64,000 nucleotides of DNA from positions 496,001 to 560,000 of the forward strand of contig JAEUWY010000002.1 in assembly GCA_022059125.1 (NCBI GenBank), given 5' to 3'. Shown here in pieces: positions 34,651-46,718 of this stretch. The notes beneath the pieces were generated by a model that saw only the letters and a program-made list of their open reading frames with translations, had not been told where the DNA came from and did no database searches. Origin of the DNA: Corynespora cassiicola. Its lineage: Eukaryota > Ascomycota > Dothideomycetes > Pleosporales > Corynesporascaceae. The translations under genes were made by a program, and so were the position numbers. Each line of letters starts with the position of its first letter. Position 1 is the first letter of the stretch.

Positions 34651-36479
34651 ATGGCGCTCATCCAAACCAGCCTGATCTGGGTGGCCTACGCCGTCGCCAT
34701 CGTCCTCTTGCTCGCAATTGCGTCCATCTTCGTCTTCATATACCAGACGCCGAGGGAACGCGCCGCCTCCGTCACGACAGTATGCATATTCACCACGAGC
34801 GCCCTGCTTGCCACGGTGCTCCTCATGCCTGTTGACATCGCCCTCGTCTCGTCTACATCGCTCTCTAGCGAAGGCCGCAAGAAGGACTGGGCCACTCCGA
34901 ACCACGTCGACAGCATCGTGTATACGCTCAAGATTGTCTACTACACCCTGTACTCCCTGGACGCGCTGCTGTGTCTCCTGGTCGTTCCCTTCACCTACTT
35001 CTGGTACGAGGAATACGACGAGGACGCCTCTGAGCACGGCGAGCAGACTTTTGGACAGCGCTTCTGGTCCGCCTTCAAGTACACGATCGCTTTCATCATC
35101 TTTGTCGTAATTTTGTTTCTCGTCGGCTTCTTCGTACCTTTTGCGAAGCAGGCCAAGCACGATGGTCTGGATTTGGATTACTTCAAGCACCTGCTAGAGG
35201 AGAACCGTACGTATCCACGCTGTGACGAATGATCATGTTGCTAATTTCTATAGATGGTGAACGCGCGCTTTCATTCGCGCTTGGTCTTCTGATGCTCCTT
35301 GGTACCATTCTCTTTGTACTGTATACTGGCCCCGGTTTGGCCCTGCTTCCGGTTGCCATGATCAAGTCCGCGCCCTCCGTTTCTGCCCCGTCGCTGGCTG
35401 CCAGCACGGCCGCCCAGCTCGAAAATAACCGTGAACGCCAACGACAGTTGGAAGGCCGCAACGAGGGTCGCGAGGGTGGACTGGATGCACGCGATAGGCG
35501 CGAGCTGGAATCTCTCATTCGCGAGGAAAGGACCCTAATCCGTCGTGAACGCCTTGCTGCTGAATCAAGTGGCGAGGACCGTCATTGGTTGATCAAGGCC
35601 TGGATCAAGATTGAAGCAGTTTTCCGACCCCTGAAGCTGCTCGGCGGCCTGATCCTCATTGTTCTCTCGCTTCTAGTCTTTACGAGCATGCTCATCACTG
35701 GCATCGACAAGGCGAAGAACTCGATTTGCAAGTCTCACTGCGGCTACATCCTGGGACACATCAACATCTTCCAGCCGCTCAACTGGATCTTTGTCAAGTC
35801 TTCCAAGGTGTTCCCTATCGACTACATTCTCTTCCTGCTTCTCGTGCTCTTTTTCTTCTCGGCCTCGGTCGTCGGCATCGCGAGCGTGGGTATCCGCTTC
35901 CTCTGGCTCACCATCTTCAAGATCCGCAAGGGCCACACTTCCCCCCAGGCCCTTCTGATGGCCACAGTCCTCCTAAACCTCATCGTCCTCGCCATCAACT
36001 ACTCGGTCGCCATGGTCGTCGCCCCGCAGTACGCAACCTTTGGCCCCCAGACCTTTTGCGACCGCCCCGCCCGCCACCCCGGAGAGCAGCCCGACTGCTC
36101 CAACCACCACAGTGCCATCAAACCCTGCACCGAGCTCGCAGACAACCCCGTCGCAAAAGACGTCTGCACCCCCTCGGTCCTCAGCACCTTCATTAACCGC
36201 GTCACAATCAACTTCCCCTTCTTCGGCATCGTGCTCTTCTGGGCTCAGTTTGCATTCCTCGGCGTCTACATGCTGGTCTTCTTGCTCACGCTGTTCCGCA
36301 CGCCAAGGCTCGATCAGGAGCAGATTGATCGCGATTTGGAGGAGGAAGAGGAGGAGGGGCTGCTGGCGAGTACGGGGAGAAGGTTCCAGGCTACGTGGCA
36401 GGATATCAGTGGGAGGGCAAAGGGTGGGAATGGATATGGGGCTACAGAGACGAATGGTGCGAATGGAGAAAGAAGCTGA
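34651..36479 (+). CDS. Probable lysosomal/vacuolar cobalamin transporter, LMBD1-like
   Basis: Two exons (34651-35206 and 35254-36479) encode 593 aa. About nine membrane helices are visible, starting [20 protein letters not shown]. Family marks are [28 protein letters not shown] and the second-half block [20 protein letters not shown] charged loop of about 90 residues (residues 215-305, many Arg and Glu) separates the halves. The protein ends with an acidic tail. LMBD1 exports cobalamin from lysosomes in animals, and the fungal proteins carry the same name by homology. Since most fungi are thought not to need B12, the real substrate in fungi is uncertain. Intron ends are GTACGT and ATAG. Confidence 0.9.
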
Positions 36480-36946
36480 AGAGTCTAGTAAGGAGTAAGG
36501 AGAGGGATGTGGTGTGGTGTGAGTCAAGGTGAAAAGGATGGATATATAATGGAATGATACACGTATGGAAGGCTGGGCTTGTTTTGTTTTTTATTTTGTT
36601 TTTTTCAGTGGATTTCATAGTGGTATATCGCTGGCATTGTTTCTTTTTTTCTTTCTTCCTATCGGGTAGTCTGGCTGGGACATATGATGATAGTGATACC
36701 TCGTCTTTTGTTGGCGTTGGCTTTGACGCGCGAGCTGGACTTTTTATGGAGGCGGGGATGAGGACACATGGGGGAGAGAGAAATACGGATATGTAGATGC
36801 TTTGAAATTGTATGTTGCGTACGCGGGACTATTTTGTCTCCTTAGAGTATCACGTGTTTTGTGTTGTGGATGTGGTTAGGGTGTTGAAAGCATTGTATAG
36901 CATCTCGCTCATTGCGTAGTAGCATCAAGTTGACCATACGAAGGCA
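36480..36946. other. Intergenic 3' region, no gene
   Basis: The 467 bp follow the LMBD1 stop codon and contain a T-rich tract (about 36,580-36,660). No coding signal is seen. Confidence 0.45.
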
Positions 36947-38260
36947 TCATGAAATATCGAAATCATTTAAATTATTACATGACGTTACAGCTCCGACTGT
37001 ACAAAGAAACCAGTCCGCCAAATATTCATACAGTACCAGATGGAACGCCTCCCAGAGCTTGCGCCATGCATGGTTTACATCGAGCTGGAAAAGCGGTTTG
37101 AGCGCGCCAGGCAGCAGACACTCGATGACGTCTCCAACGACAAAGTCCTCTCCGAACGCACTCATCGGAAGATACATCTTTCAGTGCCTTGAAGTCGCGG
37201 AGCGAACCAATCGTTCCACACTTTAGCAGGTTTTCGTCTACAATAACTACCGGGAGGAGAGACTTATCGTACTTGAAGATTTCGATATCCTTGAGCGTAT
37301 CCTTGTGCAACATGAGGGCGGAGCCAACGACTGGCCAGGAAGTTCCTCGCAAGTTCGAATTACCCCCCCAAGTTGACGTTAAACCCTTCAAATTCGACGC
37401 GCTGCAGGCGCTTGAACGCGCCCATGAAGCTGTGAAATATCCGGCTATTAATAAAACTATCCTCTAGCTTGAGGTACGTGATATTGGATTCGCGGATAGG
37501 GCAGGTGGATTCGGTTTGCTCGCAGCAGTCCTTCAATACGAGACCTGTCAAACTTGGAAGACAGGACGCCGAACATGGGGTCGAGGCGGAAATTCCCATC
37601 TGCCATTGAAACATGGAGATATTTTAGATGACTAAATTTGTTGATGTGTGGAGGAGCCCGCCCAGTTGCAGCATCTGTTAGCATCTGAAGCCAGCCTACT
37701 CTGTCGTCCTGTGGTGTTGTCTCGACTTCGAGCTTTCGGATATTGGGTGCATAGAACATTAAAGACTCCAACACATATGGAAGCCATTGCAAGTAACGGG
37801 AAGTCTTCCAAAGATTGTGGTAGTCTGTGACATCCGTAGGAACGTTGATGCCACCCGCCCATTGTCTCTGTAGAGTCTCGAGGTCACGATTCGGAACCGC
37901 CAATTCCCACTTATATTTCCAGTAGATGGACTTTACGTGGGCGCCAATGGCCTTCTTTTTCTGGATTTCATCTAAGAATAAAACTGTTCCACGTATTCCT
38001 GAATGGCAACGTTTGTAGAGGACTTCGCAGGCGATACGGTTGCATTGATGGTTGACTCGCGCAACACATGCCAAGGATTTGGGTTTGAGATATTTGAACA
38101 CATGGAGAATAAGTTCTTCGGGAAGGGGTCCGAAGGTTGGGTTAGGCTCTGATGCTGAAGCAACTGGTATCGCTGGGTGGATGGTAGCAGTCTTTTTTGG
38201 TGGACGCTCATCGCGCCAACCTGGCTCCTGGGACGCCGCTGGCTTTATGTACATTGGCAT
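36947..38260 (-). pseudogene. F-box protein gene with three single-base frameshifts
   Basis: The frame from 38260 codes for an F-box near residues 42-85 (FGPLPEELILHVFKYLKPKS) and a following conserved region (DRVGWLQMLTDAATGRAPPH). The protein is then carried by other frames: SLTGLVLKDCCEQTESTCPI after a change at about 37,552-37,570; GTSWPVVGSALMLHKDTLKD after the C7 run at 37,363-37,369; and MYLPMSAFGEDFVVGDVIEC after a change near 37,176-37,184. Each break is one extra base. The third returns to the original frame, which runs to the stop at 36947 and would give about 437 aa. No intron of plausible size fits the breaks. F-box proteins recruit substrates to SCF ubiquitin ligases; this copy should not make the full protein. 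Assembly error is the main alternative. Confidence 0.7.
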
Positions 38261-38509
38261 CTATGCTAGTAATATCAGCTTTATGACTAGTTTATTGGTA
38301 CAAAACCTCAGTGTTATGTTAAATTAATTGTAAATAGAGGTTTGCTAGATTGGCGACGAATGGGCAACGAGGGAGTCAAGGGAAAAGTGGCCTGATCGAG
38401 CAACGAAGATGAGGGATTCGAGTATCGGACACTTAGGGTGGAGGGTAGCTGAAAAACTGTACTCCCTAGTCAACTGCAACGTCAGATCTTTGCGTGCCAC
38501 TCACTTGAG

Positions 38510-39757
38510 ATGAATGTATCCGCTATTGAGTTTAATAGCGTTTTACCTTTCGTCTCCACTGGGATTCCGCTATTGCGCATTTCAAAGACTGAGCAAAAGG
38601 AATTAGCTGACATCGACATCGTCAACGGTATGCTCCAAACGAATGTCAAGATGGCACCTGCTGAGTTGATTGGGGCTTCTGGGCGTCGCTATCTCTTCAA
38701 AGAATTGATCCAAGAAAGACCGCACCTAGGTCGCGTCTGGTTGGCAACGTCTGAGCACCCTTTCGCCTCACCTCCAAGTATATATAGTAATAGAATTCTA
38801 GACCTGGACGCGATAAATTAGTTCTAAAGGATATTCCCAAAGACATCTTCTCAAGCTTCAACGAGCGCATACGAACTCGGCTTCGCGAAAGCCAATATTT
38901 TCGGATTGCCGTCAGATGCCATCCCAGACCAGCGCATTTTCGTATACAAATACCTCACCCACGAATTTCTGGGCCTTTTAAGAAAGCAAATCTCAATGCA
39001 GGCCAGGAAGTAGATTCTCAAGGACAGTTTGCGAGGGATTGCCGAATTACACGACCAAGATATTGTCCATAAAGGTAATCTAGCTTCTTTTAGGTTATCA
39101 CGAGACCAATTGGAAAGGCTAACTATTTCTAGATATAAAGCCAGACAATATCATGGCCAACTGCCGCCATGATGGTGAAGAGACTATAGTTGAACAGGTA
39201 GAGATCACTGACCTCGAAAACGCAGCCTACCACCCCAAAGGCAGTTGCATCAAAGGGATGCTGGCTGGCAATGATAATTGGCGGAGTCCCGAGGCGCATT
39301 TCAAGGGCGAGCTCAGCAAATCAACTGATCTATTCTCCTTTGGAGCCGTTGTAAGTATGTTTACTTGCATAAATGTCCTGCTCATTGACTTGTTTAGTGC
39401 CTTTATGCTGTGCTTGGGCGTGTTATATTCGGGCCTGATGATGATTTTCAAACACATATCGCGCAAGGTGCACTGCCTGCTCTTACTCGCTTTCAGCGTC
39501 AAGTATCGTATTTTGGATGCGAGGGAGGATTGAATGGGCTCATGAAACATGTTGGCGACGAAGAAGTCAACTGCCAGATTCTTCGCACGCTTTGGGAAGA
39601 GCGAACGAAAGACTACATCCCTTATGAACCATTTTCGAATTGGCCAGATGTTAGCGATGCAACATTCAAAAATCTTATCCAAAAATTGATGGATCTAGAT
39701 CCTAAAAGGCGGATCACGGCACATTAAGCATTGGAACATCCCTGGTTTGCAGGCTAA
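38510..39757 (+). pseudogene. Protein kinase relic with two nonsense codons and frame breaks
   Basis: The kinase fold is clear despite the damage. The N-terminal part (38510 to about 38775) holds GRRYLFKELIQERPHLGRVW, the next LVLKDIPKDIFSSFNERIR, then PDQRIFVYKYLTHEFLGLL and SLRGIAELHDQDIVHKDIKP with the catalytic HKD in place of HRD. The motif ITDLENAAY stands where DFG is expected. GNDNWRSPEAH follows in the activation segment. Two introns remain recognisable (39075-39132 and 39351-39397). Damage is a TAG at 39011-39013, a TAA at 39725-39727 two codons after RRIT, an extra base near 38,890-38,910, and a frame break near 38,780-38,820. Both stops occupy places where a Gln codon is expected. 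The family is an uncharacterised fungal group of atypical kinases. No function is expected from this copy. Confidence 0.78.
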
Positions 39758-40370
39758 GAGTGAAAAATTGTTATAAAATAGTATCTTGTACAATGACTCT
39801 TGTTTGAATATGATTTTGATCACATCTCATAATTCCAAAACAAAAATAAATATCGTGAGCCCTCTTATTCACTGGCAGCGGTCTTACTCTGGACTAATTG
39901 ATGACAAAGGCCAGGTGCTCATTGGGTACCTGTGTCACTGAAGTCACTGGGAGAGCTCTGAAGAGATAACACGTGGACCGGGTCTTTCTTTGCATTCATT
40001 TCGGGACCCTGGTGTGGTTTCCCTCCAACTACTAGTTAGTTTTCACGTACATCACTCTCCAGTATTCAATCTTATGTCGTGTATGCCTGACCCATCATCA
40101 TTCTTGAAGGAATAACTTCCCGGCCCGCTAAATTTACTTTAAAAAACGCAAACCCTATATAAACCAGTGGTTTGGCTCAGGGTTTTGCGGTTCTCTTCTC
40201 CTAATGCTACTCAAAGAGAAATGATCCGTCCCCAATTCGGCCATAATGTCGTGGACCCAGACCATCTCCACCTCTATACCCGTGATAGCACGCTACTTCA
40301 AATCAAAAGGCCACGCAGCATCTCCTTCAGACTAACCTCGTCATCCCTATCGTGATACGCGCGTCTCTTC
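39758..40370. other. Intergenic, no gene
   Basis: The 613 bp between two decayed genes hold no supportable coding region. Confidence 0.4.
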
Positions 40371-41151
40371 CTAAATCCCATCCCCCACCCCTGACAACCG
40401 CAAATCGCGCGTAATCCATTCCACAACAACCGCAAACACCCCCTCGAACAACACCCAACCCCCCTCGAAAAGATTGGTGGAAACCACCTCATCCCGTCCC
40501 TTGAACCACCACAGCACAGCAGAACACAGCGGTGCACAGCCCGCACCATCACTACCAAGCAAAGCGGCAGAGGATTTTAGAATCAACCACCCAAGCAAGG
40601 TCAGACAAACCTCGCACTCGGGATGCGCGACGAGCCATTGGCTCGGGACAAAGGTATGCCGGGCGCAGGGGAGGGGGATTAGCACCGCAGGGTGCACATC
40701 GGGTCTGGGCAGACGTTACAAAGAAAAAAATCCTTGGGAGGACAGTTCCGCGGAGCGCACCAGAAGGGGTAATTCTGCGGACTGCCGGCGGCGTAGGGAG
40801 GGAAGAAGAGTCTTCCTTCGTACGAGGTTGCTGTCTGGGCATGGTTACAGATTACCGTTTACCCTTCTTTTTCATCAAATTTCCTTCGTCGGATTGCTTT
40901 GTAAGTTGGCTGCCCCTCATCGGAGCTCTGGGGGCGGTGCTCGTGCGCGTGCCTACTTGTAATCGCGTGATATTCGCCTTGCGGCCGATCGTTTGGTTCA
41001 AGGGGGGAGGGAGGGCATGGTAGTCGCACAGCCCTCGCCAACCGCCCTTGACGCCGTGCATCGGAAGCTCAATGTCAATCCACATTGGGCAATCCATGAT
41101 TCCAGTCTCGAAACGGAGCCAAGAAGTGTGTTGGCCGTGTGTAAGGTACAC
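40371..41151 (-). pseudogene. Decayed gene with a RING-like Cys/His block, family unknown
   Basis: Read on the minus strand, three separate frames look like pieces of one protein. The first piece (about 41,130-40,950) has GIMDCPMWIDIELP and GGWRGLCDYHALPPP. The second (about 40,828-40,705) has NYPFWCAPRNCPPKDFFLCN followed by VCPDP. The third (about 40,697-40,371) has DVHPAVLIPLPCARHTFVPS, then QWLVAHPECEVC and a hydrophobic C-terminal half that ends at a stop. The C-x2-C then PC-x-RH and C-x2-C series resembles a RING or other zinc-binding fold. One base appears to be missing at 40,698-40,704 between VCPDP and DVHP. No ATG starts the first piece, and the intron joining the first and second pieces is not resolved. 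Confidence in the relic is modest. Confidence 0.4.
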
Positions 41152-44100
41152 GAAGTTCAGACGTCAGGCGCGGGCATCGTGACACGGACAAAACCGGTTT
41201 GCATGCATACGCTGCACTCGCGGCAAAGGAGAAGAAAAAAAAGGACGCTCCTGACCAAGGGAAGGTCAACGTGAAAGCTATTGGGTTCTTTTCGAGGAGC
41301 GTAGCAGTCAGCTCATGCCAGCGGCTGCCGAGACTTTGACCCCTGCACAACATGCTGCAGCAGCTATCCTTAGCCTTGATGGCGTGAAGAAGCAAAGAGG
41401 TGTAAGCATTGCATCCTCCCGTGGCAAAGCTAACACCCGGCATACTGGAAATACGAGCTCTTCTAAGCGAACGTACAAGACTTCGGGAAGGTGGGTGAAA
41501 AAAAAGAAACTGAGTTGAAGGATCCAACATGGAAGAAGCAATTCCTTCCCTGAGCATCAGAGCGGCCGGGAGAACACGTTGACAATGCATAAGCCTGCCG
41601 AAGCCACATCCGCAAGTAAGAAAATCCAGCAGGAATGGATACTTCCTTGTTGGATTAGCTGCACTTATTGCAGAACCCCCTTTCTTTTGCATTTACACTT
41701 GCCATTGATAGCGCTTAGAACGCATCGTTAACGCATCGTTGCCGCAATTAGGAAATGAGGCAGCACGGTTTTTCTTTGGATAGGTAAATGCATGCAAGAG
41801 GGCGACGTATCCAATAAAGAGAGCGGAACCAGGACGCTGATGTACGCAATGACAAATGCAAAGCATGCTGCAAAAAGGGTAACTGAATGCGCGTGAAAAA
41901 AAGTAACATCAATGCATTGCGAGCATTGACAGCAGGACACAAAAGTAAGCAGGCAGCATGTGCTATGCTTGAGGAAAAAGGAAAAAGGAAATCTCGTAGT
42001 CAGCTCATTGCACCGGCTGAGCAACGGCCCGTACGCCCTATCCGTCGGAGGAAACATTCAGCAAGTGAATCGTCAATAACTCATAACGCTGATTTTTCGC
42101 CTGCGGGCCGCCTGTTTCGGTCGGGACAAGTTCAAGGATGTCCACAAACTCGCGTGGCGCGGGTGATTGGAGCTGGGAGCAGAGACTATCCCGCTCCGCG
42201 TGTGGGCTTCCCAAGGCGAAGATCTCACCAGCGCCGAGACAGTCCTCAACGAAACATTCGTTCTTTATGTTGCACCACACAACCACATTCACAGCACCCC
42301 GGAGATGCTTCTTTTGCGATCGAAGGCCTGGCGCAATGGAGTCGGGCGATCAAACAGGCGGCGTCGCTACGTCAGGGGCATTAAATGGTGGAGGGGAAGA
42401 GAATCGGGGAAGTGGTGGGATAGATTCGATAAGTTTCTGATCTACCCCACGATTTGTAAAGGTTTCTTAAAGGTTTGGTAAAGGTTGAAACAAGCGTTAG
42501 CCAGCTGAAGGCGACCTAGAGTAGCTCGCGTTTGTAACCGAAATTGGCAGACATTGGTTTATCCATCGGCCCGATAATGAATCGAGAAGCAATTCGAAAA
42601 TCTGCCGCTTTCGTACGCTCGGCGTGCCGCTGTTGGCAAATCTGTGATTCGTGGAAAAACCATCTTGTTGTAAAGGACACTGAGAACAGAAGTCTTGTGT
42701 GAGATGTTGGGATGAGTGAGTTCATATGTCAGAAGCCATGGCGCTTTCAGAATGATCTGGATCTTGAAATGCGAGGTTGGTTGTATGTAATCGATGCATT
42801 GTCGCGTGATGGCGGACCGTCAATGTTGGATATCTTGGCATTCGCTAACATTTGAAAGACCAACATCGAATGTTGCTTCCACAAGGGGGAGGCGATGATC
42901 TCGTCTTGCCTCTGGCAGAATAGTGCAAGTTGGTGTGTGTGTGCCGTGGATGACCCAAAAAAATGCAAACTTTGACGTCATCGAATGCTGTAGGCGCACA
43001 GAGGAAAAGAGAGAACAAAGCCGTCATGAAAGATATCGAAATGCCCTGTAGTTGGCAGGAAATCACGGTGATTACTTGGACGATTGACCCGCCTGCAATA
43101 CCGGTCAGTATTCACAACGATTGAGCAAAATGCTCAACTGAGTTGATGACGTTTCAGCTGAGTGCGATGGCTGATTATCGAGCGGTAAGACATTCAAAGG
43201 TATACCCTCTGTCCTGACCTCGGTTGTCCAGACTAGCCCCGCATACCAACGCCGCATTCCATATAGCAACCCATCTACTGCAGTCAGCATGCATACGAAA
43301 TACTTTATGATCTCGTGAGTTCAGTTGCAGGGCCTTCATCTCCCAGGCCAGAATCGATAAAGGCGACAGAATGGGCGTTTTTGCATGTGAAGGAGTGTCC
43401 AGGGTCACGTAATCTGTTGCAGGCTGTGTGGGAGGGGAGAGAAATCCTGCTGCAAGGCCCGTCACAGGGCTCCTGTCCATGTACGACGGAGACAAGCGAT
43501 GGGCGCTGAGCCTTCGTCACCCGCGGCGTAGAGAACAGGTCGTACGACTACTAAAAATGCGGGCTTGGCCACCGTTTGTGGTGATAATGCGGGGCAGTGG
43601 GAAGTTAATGCCAAAGGAGACCCACTTAGACAATCCACGTCGTGTCGGGTCGTGTGGGACGTACGAGGTGGGAGGTGTTGCGCACATTGCGAAGAAGGGC
43701 GCCTCTAACGAGCTGCTACGCATGCACGTCATTCGCACCCCCAGATTCATCCGGGAATTCCGGCCGGGAGAGCAGCATGTGTCAATATTCGCCGCGGAAT
43801 TAAGCGTATGCAAAAGTGCAAATTGCCATCCAACTTCGCCGTCTGCGTTAGAGATTGGAGGAAGAAACGACATCCCCCTCAAGCCAAGACGTCACGCTTC
43901 GCCGTCTTTCGTACATCCTTGTGGTAGCTGTCAAGGGCAAACTACTGAGGGATTTTCCAGTCAGTTTTGTGAGGGTAATCGATCGCCACGGAGTTGCACG
44001 GCTGTCCACTCGGTGACTGATGTGATGTAGGAGATGCTGTGGAGCATTGGAGGAAATAGAAGGGCCGACGGACGTGGGGTGGTTACAGAGTGTCTGGGAA

Positions 44101-46642
44101 TGTCCCCGGCCATGGGCCGTAAAGGAAAATGTTGAGGATCGGATGGCAAACGGTCGGCAATAGTTTTCAGACGTCGAACTTGAGCGGTTCGTTGATAACT
44201 TGGCATCCCACGCCGGGTGCCCGTCTCGGAATTTGAGCGCACGATCGAGACCATCCCACGCGATCGACCCGCCTCGGTAGGTTCGGGGTTCACTGGAGTC
44301 AATGAGGCTCTATGCTGTCAGCGCAGGGTCGTCAGGTTGCAGCCGTTGTGGCAAAAGTCATTGCCAGCCGTCCCAATGTAGTAAGGTGACCAGCTCGAAG
44401 GAGCCCTTCAAAATAGAACTGGCACTTGGGCAGGTTCCAAGGTTCTAGGCATGATCGGCGAACGCAAGCAATTGGAAGTCGATCAGGACGATGCGCGGAC
44501 ATGTTGCTAGCCATGGTAAAGTGGGAAATTAATCCGAAGAGTGGGATGCAAGAGGTCCGACGTCGAGAGTGAGACCGGGAGAAGGATGCTCACCGTTCAC
44601 ACCCTCCCCGATCCGGACTCTGGGGTTCTGCTGACAATTTACTGACCGCTCGCGAGCTGGATTGGAAGCTGTAGTGGCCCAAATGTTGCGCGCTGCAGCC
44701 GCGTGGTGATGGCGATCTTGGGCTCCTGGCGGCCTGGAAGGAGGCGGTGGTGACGTTGGGCGGATTTGGCTGGCAACGCTCAGGGTGTGACATCGGATAA
44801 GAAATGGACGGAGTTCTAGCTTGAGCTGGGGTGACGGCCCCCCCCGCATCCAGGGTATTTGACCCCTCTTTTGCTGCCATCCTGTAAGATTGAGTTCCTG
44901 GTTATTGCCGTAGCCGCAAACGTAGCGAAAATTCTGCGCTTATAGATCCACTTGTGACAAACGCATCCCGCGCAAAGTGGTCCCCGACGTATAGCAGCCC
45001 CATCTCTTGTGAGGTTTGCACAGTTCTCGCGAGGAATACATACCGAGGGTGAATGGTGTTGTCGGGGCTGGCCAAGAGCGCCAATGAAGACCCCGGCCCC
45101 TTTGGCGCCCCAGCGTGTACATGAATAGCACAGTGTCGCTGGCGTCACATGGCTGAAGCGCGCAGCAAGGCGAAGCCAGGGCTTGCATCCTCGAGAAATT
45201 GCAGCTCGAAGCGGCATCGTCTAACGCGCTTGGGGCTTTTGGGCCGCCATGTGTGGCTTTTGGCCGTCTGATATTGCGTGCAGCATGGGCTCCAACGCAG
45301 CAGCCGAGTGGTGCTGAGGGAGAGCTGATCGCAAGAACGACTGGGCATCATGCAAGTCAGAGGGCTGGGAGGGAGGGATGGCGGCAGCAGGCCGGAGCAT
45401 GCGGTCAGAGGGTGAACGTGGTAAGAAAGCGGGGACGCCCTCGGATCGACAATTTGTGGGGTAATAGCTCGAGGGCTGGCAGCGCACTGCTCGGCCTGGA
45501 CTCGGCATGGCCGCTGGCGAGGCTGTGTGGGTAGAAGGAGGAGAGCGCAGCAGCCCGGCGCCGGACAGCTAGCACCGCGAGCGCGATGCAAAAGACTTGA
45601 TTCCCATTACGAGGCCCACGCATGATGCAAGCTAAAAAATTTCTCCCTCGTGCCACGGCGGGCGGAAAAGCTGCAGGCCATCTGGCTCGGAATACGGCAG
45701 GAAGGGAACAAGGACAGGCAGGGACAGGCAGGGACGACGGCGAGGGGTCGGTCCTGCGTCGGAAAGACTGTGTCGCGCCTTTGTTGAGCGTCGATGGACA
45801 GAGACCAGTTGCCTCGGAGGGACTGGCGTGGGGGAGACGTCGTCGACGGGGCCACCCAAGGGCGACCAAGGATCAGGAACCGCAGAACAACGATCTAAGC
45901 ATTTCCCTTCTCGCACTGGTGAGCCTGGGATCCGGAACAAAAAGCAACGAGAGGCTGGAGCTTTTCCACGCCTCCGGGTCGCGAGGAAGCTCACTGCCGA
46001 AGGAGGGCGTTGGGAGGCATGGACAAGCACCACCACCTTCTTGTTTGGCAGGCAGCGGCCGTCGACAGGTCGGGCAAAATGCCCATTCCAGGGCATCGTA
46101 GGCGCCGGCGTGTTTCGAGGCGACAGCTAGCGAGGTTTGCACGACGAGCACGAGGCGGCTCTAGGTGCAGCGGTGCAGCGGCGCAGCGGGCGGGCAGGGG
46201 AGACGACGTGATGTTGGGAGAGAGGAACCACCACAGACACCAAGGCTTCTGTGCAATTAGGGTTGGACGCGCCACGCTGGAGGCCTCGGGGCAGCTCTGG
46301 GGCGCTCGGGGGGGCTCTGGGGCGCGTGGGGGGCCATGGTTGCACGCGCACCACTAGGGGCTTCGTCATTGTTCACCCAGCAGCCCGCAGTGCGTGCACG
46401 GCAGTACTACACCGTCCAGAGCCCTGCAGCGGTCGGGACAGGTCCGCTGCCGTGAGACTGAGTCGTGCTGATGGGGAGTGATCTTGTGACGAGCACCCTG
46501 GCCCGCGTCGTCGACGGCTGCCACGTCTCGCGCGTCCGGGCAAGAGTCGAGTCTCGCGCTGCATGCGGCCGTGCAGCGCGCCGTGAATGGCTGGGCGGCG
46601 GCGACGTGGCCGTGGAATCAGATGATGGGTGCGACGGCGAGT

Positions 46643-46718
46643 GGTGACGGTGGTGACGGTGGTGACGGTGGTGACGGCCGCGACCGAGGTGACGGTGGTG
46701 ACGGTGACGATGGTGGTG
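46643..46718. repeat. 9-bp GGTGACGGT minisatellite
   Basis: Four nearly perfect head-to-tail units of GGTGACGGT (46643-46678) are followed by degenerate units to about 46718. The array lies 0.9 kb upstream of the aldolase start. Confidence 0.8.

Noticed and set aside
41075..41692. 205-codon minus-strand open frame
   Set aside because: The translation is dominated by Ser/Phe/Cys runs from T-rich tracts and shows no domain. It also overlaps the better candidate relic at 40,371-41,151.
41190..42480. Pogo-type transposase remnant
   Set aside because: Lys-rich fragments are reminiscent of the tails of such transposases, but no DDE or HTH motif and no terminal inverted repeat can be seen.
43428..44030. 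200-codon open frame on the + strand
   Set aside because: It has no ATG at its start, no recognisable motif and random-looking composition. A competing open frame lies on the opposite strand.
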